Notes under the pieces: model-generated
Told to the model about the DNA's origin: nothing
Seen by the model: only the letters and a program-made list of their open reading frames with translations
The model's database searches: none
NCBI RefSeq assembly: GCF_001707755.1
Contig: NZ_MBDL01000001.1
Location: 558,001-622,000, forward strand
DNA: 64,000 nt
Source: Acinetobacter celticus
GTDB taxonomy: Bacteria > Pseudomonadota > Gammaproteobacteria > Pseudomonadales > Moraxellaceae
Reading direction: 5' to 3'
Translations under genes and position numbers: made by a program
Shown here: piece after piece, positions 56,260-64,000 of the stretch
Layout of the letters: each line of letters begins with the position of its first letter
Position numbering within the stretch: position 1 is the stretch's first letter

Positions 56260-56567
56260 CTAAATCGTTATTTTTATAAAAAATAAAGTGGCACAGCTTT
56301 TTTTATTTTCTACTGTTCTTTTTATATTTTAATACTGTGCATATTTTGTGCTTTATTTATTTTTTTGATTAAATGATCTTTAATTTTATTCTGCAATTTT
56401 TCTTCAACTGCTGTTCTTTAAGCTCACTAAGCAGACTTCATGTCTATTTCGTGACAGTAAGATGATGAAAGTATTAAAACCTGTCGATACCAACCATAGA
56501 GCTTTCCGACATTTTTCGTTAACCTATTGCACATTGTCCCATTTCAATATCATTCAGGATTTATCTT
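56260..56567. other. AT-rich gap between the small RNA and the ArsC-like gene
   Basis: Very AT-rich; it should hold the promoter of the ArsC-like gene. CAGGATTTATCTT at 56554-56566 gives its ribosome site. I see no gene. Confidence 0.4.
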
Positions 56568-56921
56568 ATGCTTAAAATTTACGGTATTAAAAACTGTAGC
56601 ACCATGAAAAAAGCTTTCGACTTGCTGAATGAATTAGGCTTGGTATATGAATTTCATGATTATAAAAAACAAGGTATTGATGCCAAAACGGTTAAAACAT
56701 GGTTAGACAGCAAAGGCCAAGACGTTATTTTGAATAAAAAAGGCACAACCTGGAAAAAACTCAGTGAAAACGAACAGCAAACGGCTCTTTCCAGTGAAGA
56801 ACACCTGATTGAAACACTCACGACACACAGCAGTATGATCAAGCGCCCCGTCTTACAAACAGCACAAGGGTTAATTGTTGGCTTTGATGAAAATGCTTAT
56901 CGCACATTAAAATCTGCTTAA
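56568..56921 (+). CDS. ArsC family reductase (YffB/Spx-like)
   Basis: The protein has 117 aa. The thioredoxin-like N-terminus is LKIYGIKNCSTMKKAFDLL, with one cysteine (C10) of the C-x-x-M type rather than C-x-x-C. The family's KRPVLQTAQGLIVGF near the C-terminus is conserved. It belongs to the ArsC/Spx/YffB superfamily; YffB-like proteins are thought to use glutathione. It is not near any ars gene, so a role in arsenate reduction is unlikely. It is monocistronic with a terminator. Confidence 0.88.
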   Translation: MLKIYGIKNCSTMKKAFDLLNELGLVYEFHDYKKQGIDAKTVKTWLDSKGQDVILNKKGTTWKKLSENEQQTALSSEEHLIETLTTHSSMIKRPVLQTAQGLIVGFDENAYRTLKSA

Positions 56922-56950
56922 TTAGCAGATAATTTCAAAATATTAATATG

Positions 56951-56980
56951 AAAAAGCCCGACATCGGTCAGGCTTTTTTA
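56951..56980 (+). terminator. Terminator of the ArsC-like gene
   Basis: AAAAAGCC-GAC and GTC-GGCTTTTT pair with one internal mismatch, followed by T-rich DNA. May also serve the convergent DUF2147 gene. Confidence 0.78.
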
Positions 56981-57019
56981 TTCAAAGTCTATTTAACGCG
57001 TTCGCCACATCCAATAAAC

Positions 57020-57457
57020 TTAGTTAGCACGAATCCACGTTTGGTTACGGCCTAGCGCAGCAAAACCAATAAAGCCACGTAGTTCAAGCTTTTTACCGCC
57101 CTCAACAATATTACCTTTAAGTTTATAAGTTTTACCTGATTGCGGATCTAGAATCGTACCGCTGTCATAGTGAGTATCGCCCGCACTTTTCAAACCACTT
57201 ACAATGCGTAAGCCTTTTAAAGATTTGTTGTGATACGGCCCTTCACATTTGGTACAGGCATTTTCTTCGCCCTTGGTTAAAATTTGTTGAATACTTGCTG
57301 TCAATGTGCCATTTTTTTGTTCAGTGAATTTAACGATGGCTTTTGGCTGATTGGTTTTATCATCAATTGTCTTCCACGATGTGCCATTTAAAGGGTCTGC
57401 GGCATTTGCCAACGCAGTTAATCCCAGCAATCCTAATGCTAATGCAATTTTTTTCAT
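57020..57457 (-). CDS. DUF2147 domain protein, secreted
   Basis: The protein has 145 aa with a signal peptide (MKKIALALGLLGLTALANAA, cleavage after ANA). The mature part has the DUF2147 features: NGTSWKTIDDKTNQPKAIVKF, a C-x-x-C pair (ACTKCEGPYHNK), GTILDPQSGKTYKLKG and the terminal LGRNQTWIR. It is a periplasmic or outer-membrane-associated beta-rich protein of unknown function. It stands alone. Confidence 0.88.
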   Translation of the reverse strand: MKKIALALGLLGLTALANAADPLNGTSWKTIDDKTNQPKAIVKFTEQKNGTLTASIQQILTKGEENACTKCEGPYHNKSLKGLRIVSGLKSAGDTHYDSGTILDPQSGKTYKLKGNIVEGGKKLELRGFIGFAALGRNQTWIRAN

Positions 57458-57613
57458 TTTTGTTTATTTCCCTAGTCTGGTATAGACAGTTTACAGTATT
57501 AAAAACTCACAACAAATTTGCAATTTTTGAATGTGACCATTTAGTGTAACCTTGTAACTTGTGTTGGTAAATAAGCAAATACACACTAAAAAACAGAAAA
57601 AGATGGAAGCAGT

Positions 57614-58525
57614 ATGAAGATATCACCACTGACAAAACAATTAATTACAGAACATTTTTTGAAAACTGCCGTGCGTGCACCGAGCCAGTTTAATTTACCT
57701 CCTAACACCTTACGTTTTGCCCTAGAGCAACTGTGTCGTGCAATTCCTAAAAACCCTGATATTCAGATTCGTCCTTTACGCCTAGCAGGTCTACGGGCAG
57801 AAGAACTCAAACCACAACAAAAATCAACACAGTTGATTTTACATATTCATGGCGGTGCCTTTTTTTTGGGTTCGATGAAGACTCATCGTGGTTTTTTGAC
57901 CCAAGTGGCAGCCCGTACTCAAATGCAGGTCTTACATTTAGATTATCCACTGTCACCTGAACATCCATACCCCGAAGCACTAGATGCTTTATTTGATGTG
58001 TACTGCCAGTTATTAGATCAAGGAATTCAAGCCAAAGATATTATTTTATCGGGAGATTCTTGTGGCGCAAACTTAGCCTTGGCCTTGGCACTGCGAATTA
58101 AAAAAGAACTCTTACCGCAAGTCAGTGGCCTCATTTTAATGTCGCCTTTTCTCGACCTAACGCTTAGCAGTGAATCTTTACGTTATAACCGTAAGCATGA
58201 TGCATTGCTCAGTATTGAAGCACTGGAGACTGGGATTGATTATTACGTACCGAAATCGGTCGATCGTGCAGATCCTGAAGTATCACCATTTTTTGCTGAT
58301 TTATCTGGCCTACCCCCTATTCATCTACAAGTCGGTTCGAAAGAAATTTTGCTCGATGATGCACAGCGCTTTAAAGACAAAGCAGCAGAAGCAAAACTTC
58401 ATGTTGAATTTAAGATTTATACGGGCATGTGGCATAACTTTCAAATGTTCAGCACATGGTTTGAAGAAGGTCGGCGCGCACTTGCCGATTTATCTGATTT
58501 TGCTCATCGTTTAGATCAAGACTAA
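57614..58525 (+). CDS. Alpha/beta hydrolase, HSL-type esterase
   Basis: The protein has 303 aa. The oxyanion-hole motif HGG is at 79-81 (ILHIHGGAFFLGS). The nucleophile elbow GDSCGAN puts the serine at 149; the likely acid is D248/D249 and the histidine H274 (GMWHNF). These features define the hormone-sensitive-lipase group of carboxylesterases, active on short acyl esters. There is no signal peptide, so it is cytoplasmic. The substrate is unknown. Confidence 0.9.
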   Translation: MKISPLTKQLITEHFLKTAVRAPSQFNLPPNTLRFALEQLCRAIPKNPDIQIRPLRLAGLRAEELKPQQKSTQLILHIHGGAFFLGSMKTHRGFLTQVAARTQMQVLHLDYPLSPEHPYPEALDALFDVYCQLLDQGIQAKDIILSGDSCGANLALALALRIKKELLPQVSGLILMSPFLDLTLSSESLRYNRKHDALLSIEALETGIDYYVPKSVDRADPEVSPFFADLSGLPPIHLQVGSKEILLDDAQRFKDKAAEAKLHVEFKIYTGMWHNFQMFSTWFEEGRRALADLSDFAHRLDQD

Positions 58526-58554
58526 GCTCAATCTTCTCACATATTGCTACTGTG

Positions 58555-58584
58555 ATTAAAAATGGCCAGCCGAAGCTGACCATT
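58555..58584 (-). terminator. Terminator of azoR
   Basis: On the minus strand AATGGTCAGC and GCTGGCCATT pair around TTCG with one wobble, followed by TTT. A second small hairpin CTGAAG/CTTCAG lies at about 58597-58612. Confidence 0.65.
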
Positions 58585-58634
58585 GGGAGAAATCATCTGA
58601 AGGAAACTTCAGCCTGAAAAAATAAAACTAGATA

Positions 58635-59201
58635 TTAAATCACTTGAATTTTAGCCATCGCATCTGCCATGGCTTTATCTTTCATCTCTGCACCCATGTT
58701 GACGCCTTCAGCACGAATCACGTCTACATCATTGACACCTGTAAAACCAAAGACGGTTTTCAACATGCCTTCTTGAAAATCGACTGGACTATTTTCGCCA
58801 TAAACCCCACCGCGACTACTGGCAATATAGGCTTTTTTATCACCAGCTAAACCCACAGGGCCATTTTCAGTATATTTGAAGGTTTTACCCGCCACACTAA
58901 TCCGGTCAATCCATGCTTTTAACGCTGATGATAAACCAAAGTTATACATTGCAGCCCCAATCACAACCACATCAGCATCTAAATACTGCTGAATCAATTT
59001 TTCGCTCAGTGCTGTTTGTTCAACATTTTGCCCCATGAGAATTTCAGCAGTTAAATGAGGAATGGTCTGTTGTGCTAAATCTAAATATTCAACTTGTGCG
59101 TTGTTATGCTTTGCCTTTAATTGCGTCACAATCGCTTGGCTCAGTTGGCGCGATACTGAAGCATCACCCATAATGCTTGAATCAATATGTAAAACTTTCA
59201 T
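58635..59201 (-). CDS. azoR: FMN-dependent NADH-azoreductase
   Basis: The protein has 188 aa with a flavodoxin-like fold: MKVLHIDSSIMGDASVSRQLS, then AAMYNFGLSSALKAWIDRI, the FKYTENGPVGL loop and ASSRGGVYG. These are the features of AzoR/YhdA-type enzymes, which reduce azo bonds and quinones with NADH. It is about 10 residues shorter than the E. coli protein but intact. A role in quinone or electrophile detoxification is likely. Confidence 0.92.
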   Translation of the reverse strand: MKVLHIDSSIMGDASVSRQLSQAIVTQLKAKHNNAQVEYLDLAQQTIPHLTAEILMGQNVEQTALSEKLIQQYLDADVVVIGAAMYNFGLSSALKAWIDRISVAGKTFKYTENGPVGLAGDKKAYIASSRGGVYGENSPVDFQEGMLKTVFGFTGVNDVDVIRAEGVNMGAEMKDKAMADAMAKIQVI

Positions 59202-59451
59202 GCTTAAAACCTATGGCTATTATTTCTTGATTAGACACAGTTTACTTAATTGCATAAATGAAATAATCATCAATTCTAAAACGTACTGTTTTAAAAATAG
59301 AACACTTCAAGATTGCATTGATCTCACCTGATGTATTGAGTGAAATTCAACCATTATCAAACCCATAAAAGCATGATATTTTAGAACCGACCCTTTGATA
59401 ACATCATCATATTAAAAATAAGCATAAAGATAAAAAGGCAAAGCTGAAGGT

Positions 59452-60651
59452 ATGAAGAAAAAGCTCACCATTCATGAAACGATACTCAAGAAAAACTTGG
59501 GCAAGTATCTGATTGAAGATGAAGTCGTAATGAACTGGAATATCCTGAAAAAATGTATGTTGATGCTCATTTTAGGGGCAATGGTTCATCTCACTTGGAT
59601 TATCTGGAAGTCATTTATTCTCTTTACGCCAGCCCTATGGCCTTGGGTCAATCTTCCTTTACTTAAATCTCAGTTGATGCTGAATAGCTTTTTTTTGGTG
59701 CTTTTAATCTGTCTCATTTGGCCCTGTTATGTATGGAGTAATAAGCGCTGGGTTAAAGTCATATTGCCCTATTTAGCCGTTGGGCTCTTTGTCATTGCAC
59801 TTTGCCGTGAAGGCTACTTAATTGGTATCCTCAGTCCAGCCACCCTCATTTCATATATCAGCTTGGTCACAGTCGGCTTGGTGCTTCTGCCACGTGTGAT
59901 TGTCTATAGTGCATTTATCCCCGCGACACTGTATTTGATTGGTTGTAGCTATTTCAGTTATTTGGGTGTTTTAGATTATGCCCCATTGTTTCAAATAAAC
60001 AACGAGAGCTATAGCAACCTCTTTTGGATTTTATCCATACTATTTTTCATGGTGCCTATTTTGGGGACATGTTTGGCACTGTTTGAAATTTTACTGAGCC
60101 AGTGGCGCCACCGTGAACGCTTGATTCAAAAATTAAGTCAAATTGATCCACTCACCAATTTATTTAATCGGCGCCGGATTAATCAATGCTTAGAGCAATT
60201 GGGGCAAAAAACCGATGAAAGCTATGCCCTCATCTTGCTCGATTTAGACCATTTCAAACAAATTAATGATCAATATGGACACCATAAAGGTGATGAAGCT
60301 TTAATTAAGGTAAGCAATATACTCAATCAAAACTTGCGAGATCATGATGTCGTGGGGCGTTTTGGCGGTGAGGAATTTATTCTAATTTTGTATCATTCAA
60401 CTCTAACTCAAGCACAGCACATTGCAGAAAGATGCCGTCAGGCCATTCAAAACATTCAGCTACAAGACGATGACGGTCAAACTATTTTAGTTACTGCCAG
60501 TTTTGGTATTGCCATTTCGACCACTGAATTACGACCGCAACAATTGCTCAGTCGCGCAGATAAAGCACTGTATGAAGCCAAAGCTTGTGGGCGAAATATC
60601 GTAAAAACTTACTCGGCACATTCGAGTCCAATTTTACTTACAGAAATTTAA
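59452..60651 (+). CDS. Membrane GGDEF protein, probable diguanylate cyclase (second)
   Basis: The protein has 399 aa. Six hydrophobic segments lie between about residues 30 and 215. The GGDEF domain (about 225-385) has LILLDLDHFKQINDQYGHHKGDE and GRFGGEEF, with an RxxD inhibitory site (RDHD) five residues before. It should be an active membrane-bound diguanylate cyclase. Its sensor segment differs from that of the first GGDEF protein at 5.9 kb, so the two probably respond to different signals. It ends 4 bp into the convergent GST gene. Confidence 0.9.
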   Translation: MKKKLTIHETILKKNLGKYLIEDEVVMNWNILKKCMLMLILGAMVHLTWIIWKSFILFTPALWPWVNLPLLKSQLMLNSFFLVLLICLIWPCYVWSNKRWVKVILPYLAVGLFVIALCREGYLIGILSPATLISYISLVTVGLVLLPRVIVYSAFIPATLYLIGCSYFSYLGVLDYAPLFQINNESYSNLFWILSILFFMVPILGTCLALFEILLSQWRHRERLIQKLSQIDPLTNLFNRRRINQCLEQLGQKTDESYALILLDLDHFKQINDQYGHHKGDEALIKVSNILNQNLRDHDVVGRFGGEEFILILYHSTLTQAQHIAERCRQAIQNIQLQDDDGQTILVTASFGIAISTTELRPQQLLSRADKALYEAKACGRNIVKTYSAHSSPILLTEI

Positions 60652-61313
60652 AGTTGCGCCTCTAAAAATGCCACACGTGCTTGTTCTGCATGTGCATCTG
60701 CTACCCATGCCTTTACCGCAGGGTGCGCCGACAGGGTCTGCATATATTGTTGTGTTGACTTGCTCAGTGGTAAACCGTAGGTGATAAATCGAGTGACCAC
60801 GGGTGCATAAAATGCATCTGCAATACTAAAGTCTCCACACAAAAAACCATCTGGGTGCGGACGTGCTGTCCAAATTTGCTCAATTCGCGCAACATCTTGA
60901 CGTAAGCTTTCATCCGCCTGCCAAAGTTTCTGACCCAGTGCGGTTAAGTCTGCACGAATGTTCATGCCACATTGATTACGTAAACTAATAAAGCCACTAT
61001 GCATTTCTGCAGTAATACAGCGTGCGCGGGTACGCATGGCATTATCGACTGGCCATAGAGCTAAATTGGGGTATTGTTCAGCTAAATATTCACAAATCGC
61101 GAGAGAATCCCAAACCAACTGACCTTCATCTAATAGTACGGGTACCTTGCCATTCGGATTAACCGCCAACACTTTTTGTTTAAATGCACCACCATAAGGC
61201 TGTTCTGAAAAAGCAATCATGACTTCTTCAAAAGGTAGATCAAATGCTTTTAATACCAACCACGGTCGCATTGACCAACTAGAGTAATTTTTATTGGCAA
61301 TAAACAGTTGCAT
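60648..61313 (-). CDS. Glutathione S-transferase family protein (second)
   Basis: The protein has 221 aa. The thioredoxin-like domain starts MQLFIANKNYSSWSMRPWL with the S-x-R/W active-site region of YfcF/zeta-like GSTs, has NPNGKVPVLLDEG, and DSLAICEYLAE binds glutathione. The C-terminal helical domain follows. It lies 2 bp downstream of dsbD and is probably co-transcribed with it. The substrate is unknown. Confidence 0.88.
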   Translation of the reverse strand: MQLFIANKNYSSWSMRPWLVLKAFDLPFEEVMIAFSEQPYGGAFKQKVLAVNPNGKVPVLLDEGQLVWDSLAICEYLAEQYPNLALWPVDNAMRTRARCITAEMHSGFISLRNQCGMNIRADLTALGQKLWQADESLRQDVARIEQIWTARPHPDGFLCGDFSIADAFYAPVVTRFITYGLPLSKSTQQYMQTLSAHPAVKAWVADAHAEQARVAFLEAQL

Positions 61314-61315
61314 AA

Positions 61316-63127
61316 CTATTCTCCTGACGCATCAAAACGTTGTAATTGTTGGAGTAACTCTGCCTCGGTAAATGCCCCTGTTAAGCGCAGTCCACGAATT
61401 TCCTGATGCGAGGCATCTAAGAACAAATACGTCGGAGGCCCCAAAATATCCCATTCATTTAGTAATACCTGATGCGTGGCATCATAATGGCTCAAATCTA
61501 ATTTAATTAAATAATACGACGCCAGACTTTGCTGGACTTTGGCCGATTTTAAAATACGATGTTCAATCGGCTGGCAGGCAATACACCAGTCGGCATACAC
61601 ATCAATGACTGCTTTTTGACCCACTGGAATTTGCTGTAAAAGTTGCTGAAACTCTGTGGCTGTTTGCGCATGATGCCAAACCGCTTGCGTTGCACTGGTC
61701 TCAAAAAAGAATCGCTGACTTTGCTGATATTGGCTATACACCACATAAGGTATAGCCAAACAGAGTACAAAAATATACAGCCATTTTAATTGGGTACGTC
61801 CGCGTAAAACTTGCCAAAACACATAGGCTACAAAACTCAGTTCTAGCGCCAAAGATAGCCATTGCATCCAGGCTTCACTCAGCAATGGTCGAACAAAATA
61901 CAAGGCCAATCCCAACATAATAAAAGCAAATAACACTTTTATTTGATTCATCCACATACCCGCTTTGGGTAAAATACTGGAACCCAATACACTGGCCAGC
62001 AATAAGGGTGTACCCATACCAAAACCAAGGGTAAACAGCAACAATGCACCTTGCCATTGGCTCTGCGTTTGTGAAATGAATAACAAAGCACCTGCCAGTG
62101 GCGCAGTCATACATGGGCCAACCAGCAACGCTGAAATCATCCCCATAACCCCAGCACCGACCAGACTGCCCCCTTTTTGCATGGACTGGGCATGGTCTAA
62201 ATGTTGTACCAGACGTTGAGGCAACTTAATTTCAAAAAGTCCAAAAAGATTTAAAGCAAAAACCACAAACAGTAAGCTAAAGGCAATTAATGTCGAAGGT
62301 TGTTGTAACCAGCGCTGAAAATTCAGTCCTGCCGATGAGGCAATCAGACCCAATATTGCATACACCATTGCCATGCTAAAAACAAAGGTCAGAGCAATCA
62401 TCCATGCTTTTAAACCTTTACTTTCACGAACAATCAGCGAAGTTAAAATGGGTAACATGGGCAATGAACACGGGGTAAATGCCAGTAATAAACCCAAACC
62501 AAAAAACAGCAATAATCCGTACAGTAATGAGCTTTCTGCTAGTTTTTCAGACCACATTTGATCTTGCGCAGTGACTGACGCTGTAGAACCATCAGCCGAT
62601 AAAGACGATTGCCCTTGGCTTGGTTCTTCCGCATTTTTTTGTATAGATGTTGCACCTAAGGGTGCAGTTTGAGCTAAATCAAGCAGACGTTTCGTCCCAT
62701 TGGCCTGATTTTGTACACTCACCAAACCATTGATATCGGTCTGAAAAGTCATACTTTGTGGTGGATAACACACACGGTCTTGTGCACAGCCTTGCCAAGT
62801 CACTTGATACTGTTGTGATGCCTGAGTTGGAACATGCAAAGTTAATTGCTGATAATAAACCTGTACCTGACCATAATTTTCATCATGCAATTTTTCAGCA
62901 GGAGGTAACTTGAAGGTCACAGGCTGATTGCCTTGATTAACTTCAATTTTGTGTTGATACAGATAATATTGAGGCGGAATTTTCCAGCTGAGTTCAGCTT
63001 CCTGATCACTGCTGGAAACCACCGTTAAAGGAAAAGCTTTCTCTGGAGAAAGCAATTCAGATTCTGCTTTTAGCGCAGTCCCAAGTGAAAGCACTGCAAC
63101 CACTGCGCCATAAGCAAATATTTTCAT
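61316..63127 (-). CDS. dsbD: Thiol:disulfide interchange protein DsbD
   Basis: The protein has 603 aa from the ATG at 63127; a TTG nine bases upstream has a better-spaced AGGA and is possible. It has the three DsbD parts: a periplasmic domain with the redox pair in CAQDRVC, eight membrane helices with redox cysteines in FTPCSLPMLP and VGPCMTAPLAG, and a C-terminal thioredoxin domain with WCIACQ. It transfers electrons from cytoplasmic thioredoxin to periplasmic DsbC, DsbG and cytochrome maturation proteins. A signal peptide ends near ALKA. Confidence 0.96.
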   Translation of the reverse strand: MKIFAYGAVVAVLSLGTALKAESELLSPEKAFPLTVVSSSDQEAELSWKIPPQYYLYQHKIEVNQGNQPVTFKLPPAEKLHDENYGQVQVYYQQLTLHVPTQASQQYQVTWQGCAQDRVCYPPQSMTFQTDINGLVSVQNQANGTKRLLDLAQTAPLGATSIQKNAEEPSQGQSSLSADGSTASVTAQDQMWSEKLAESSLLYGLLLFFGLGLLLAFTPCSLPMLPILTSLIVRESKGLKAWMIALTFVFSMAMVYAILGLIASSAGLNFQRWLQQPSTLIAFSLLFVVFALNLFGLFEIKLPQRLVQHLDHAQSMQKGGSLVGAGVMGMISALLVGPCMTAPLAGALLFISQTQSQWQGALLLFTLGFGMGTPLLLASVLGSSILPKAGMWMNQIKVLFAFIMLGLALYFVRPLLSEAWMQWLSLALELSFVAYVFWQVLRGRTQLKWLYIFVLCLAIPYVVYSQYQQSQRFFFETSATQAVWHHAQTATEFQQLLQQIPVGQKAVIDVYADWCIACQPIEHRILKSAKVQQSLASYYLIKLDLSHYDATHQVLLNEWDILGPPTYLFLDASHQEIRGLRLTGAFTEAELLQQLQRFDASGE

Positions 63128-63170
63128 ACCAATCAACTTATCCTAAGAAAATCAAATGTTAAACAACGCA

Positions 63171-63938
63171 TTAAAATAAGAAAGATGCACCTAGACCTGA
63201 CTGATAGCCTTTATCTTTACCATTTAAATCTATACCGATGCTAGCATCTAACTGCATACGATCATTAACCGCATAAACTAAACCCGTACCCAAAGCATAT
63301 TCATTATTTTCACTTTCAGCTTTGTGAAATACAAATTCTGAATAGCCTGAAAGCTTGCCTGCAATTTTATATTCCAGAGTTGGAATTGCAGAAACGGCCC
63401 AATCGCTGTTTTGCACTTCGTAGCGCATCGTGATTGATGTCGCCAGTAAGTCATTAAAATCATAAGCAACTGCTGAACTCAGACTATAAATATCATCTTC
63501 GTTCGTAAAACCATCATTGCCTGTGGCTAAAATAGCTTCCGCTAAAATAGCCATCGATAGTTTCTCATCATCAAGGTCTATGGCTTTTTTCAAACCAATG
63601 CTGACATCGCCTAAACCATCTTCTTCAACACTACGTCCGCCAACTTTAGTTTTTGTCCACGCTGGGCCTTGCCAGCCCAATTGTAATTCAAGATTTTTTG
63701 CCAAACCCGTACGCAATAACATGTCACCATTGAGCGTCAGTTGTTTGATCTTTTGACCATTTTCATGGCTTTCTTGATACGAGGCACTTGGTAAACCTTG
63801 TTCCCATGCCAATTGACCTACAGGAGTAATACCCGTACCAAAGCCTGCACCTGGACGGTCAAAGGAAAAATCTGCAGCCAGCGTATATGAACTCAGCCCT
63901 GCTAAAGTTGCGAATCCTAAAATTTTGATCATAGTCAT
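63171..63938 (-). CDS. Outer-membrane beta-barrel protein, phenol-degradation MetA-like
   Basis: The protein has 255 aa from the ATG at 63938, with AAGGGG upstream. The signal peptide ends TLAA. The mature protein starts DFSFDRPGAGFGTG and has alternating beta strands to a final SFLF. The pattern (DGLGDVSIGLKKAI, NDLLATSITMRYE, NDRMQLDASIG) resembles the transporter family called Phenol_MetA_deg, outer-membrane proteins of unclear substrate. It is not clearly related to the Omp33-36-like array. Confidence 0.78.
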   Translation of the reverse strand: MTMIKILGFATLAGLSSYTLAADFSFDRPGAGFGTGITPVGQLAWEQGLPSASYQESHENGQKIKQLTLNGDMLLRTGLAKNLELQLGWQGPAWTKTKVGGRSVEEDGLGDVSIGLKKAIDLDDEKLSMAILAEAILATGNDGFTNEDDIYSLSSAVAYDFNDLLATSITMRYEVQNSDWAVSAIPTLEYKIAGKLSGYSEFVFHKAESENNEYALGTGLVYAVNDRMQLDASIGIDLNGKDKGYQSGLGASFLF

Positions 63939-63951
63939 GCAAAACCCCTTA

Positions 63952-64000
63952 TTATTCATCTAATTCTTTACTCATTTTTGCGCCATGGCTACGGAGCAAT
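63952..64000 (-). CDS. C-terminal end of an upstream gene
   Basis: One minus-strand frame runs from the window edge to a TAA at 63954-63952 and reads LLRSHGAKMSKELDE. Such an LLxxHGAK pattern is compatible with the end of an ankyrin-type repeat. The stop codon lies 13 bases before the next start codon, so it would be in one transcript with it. With 15 codons the call is weak. Confidence 0.35.
   Translation of the reverse strand, partial: LLRSHGAKMSKELDE

Noticed and set aside
63171..63938. Fourth member of the Omp33-36-like family.
   Set aside because: It lacks the AEAAFLG block and the YQAE mature N-terminus; it fits the MetA-like barrel family instead.

Overview
This 64 kb stretch is chromosomal DNA of a gammaproteobacterium of the Moraxellaceae, almost certainly Acinetobacter; the species cannot be fixed from sequence alone. 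The pointers are: A+T-rich DNA (roughly 40% G+C by eye); LpxC and FtsZ sequences of the type known from Acinetobacter; three paralogous porins of the Omp33-36 type; a division/cell-wall cluster reduced to murG-murC-ddl-ftsQ-ftsA-ftsZ followed by lpxC; and the pyrE/crc gene pair shared with pseudomonads. Gene density is high, most genes are housekeeping genes, and no insertion sequence, prophage or CRISPR array is visible.

Layout. 1-1.0 kb: a truncated SDR oxidoreductase divergent from a TetR regulator, with a palindromic operator candidate between them. 1.1-3.3 kb: phoB-phoR with a Pho-box candidate. 3.4-5.5 kb: a minus-strand GST/OsmC/pirin group. 5.9-7.2 kb: a membrane GGDEF protein whose first codons carry a G8 tract. 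7.3-10.0 kb: an inserted-looking C5-cytosine methyltransferase plus an unrecognised AT-rich partner gene, probably a type II restriction-modification pair. 10-16 kb: guaA, DoxX, DedA, LysE-type exporter, a lipoprotein with a ParA ATPase, SirB2-like and BolA genes. 16.3-16.6 kb: three tandem tRNA-Gly(GCC) genes. 17-25.6 kb: acs, an MscS channel, rsmE, waaA, an old-yellow-enzyme reductase with an ArsR regulator, and prfB with its programmed frameshift. 25.8-28.7 kb: the porin array. 28.8-34 kb: recJ-pdxH-glmM and guaB. 34-36.5 kb: a cysteine-cluster protein, a di-iron MBL-fold protein and a GDT1-family transporter behind a yybP-ykoY (manganese) riboswitch. 36.7-41.4 kb: aceE-aceF. 41.7-52.4 kb: M23 peptidase, dciA, lpxC, ftsZ, ftsA, ftsQ, ddl, murC, murG, gshB. 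52.5-64 kb: DUF3565, a secreted catalase-family protein, pyrE, crc, a GGA-rich small RNA, ArsC-like, DUF2147, alpha/beta hydrolase, azoR, a second GGDEF protein, a GST, dsbD and a beta-barrel protein.

The most interesting unlabelled element is at about 56.10-56.26 kb, immediately downstream of crc: a plus-strand RNA of about 157 nt with nine GGA motifs, two of them in CAGGATG hairpin loops, ending in an intrinsic terminator. This is the architecture of CsrB/RsmZ-type RNAs that sequester CsrA. Next to crc it would put two post-transcriptional regulators side by side. Other points of note are the riboswitch, the restriction-modification pair, the homopolymer in the first GGDEF gene, the compensated acceptor-stem difference among the tRNA-Gly copies, and an eroded coding relic upstream of acs.
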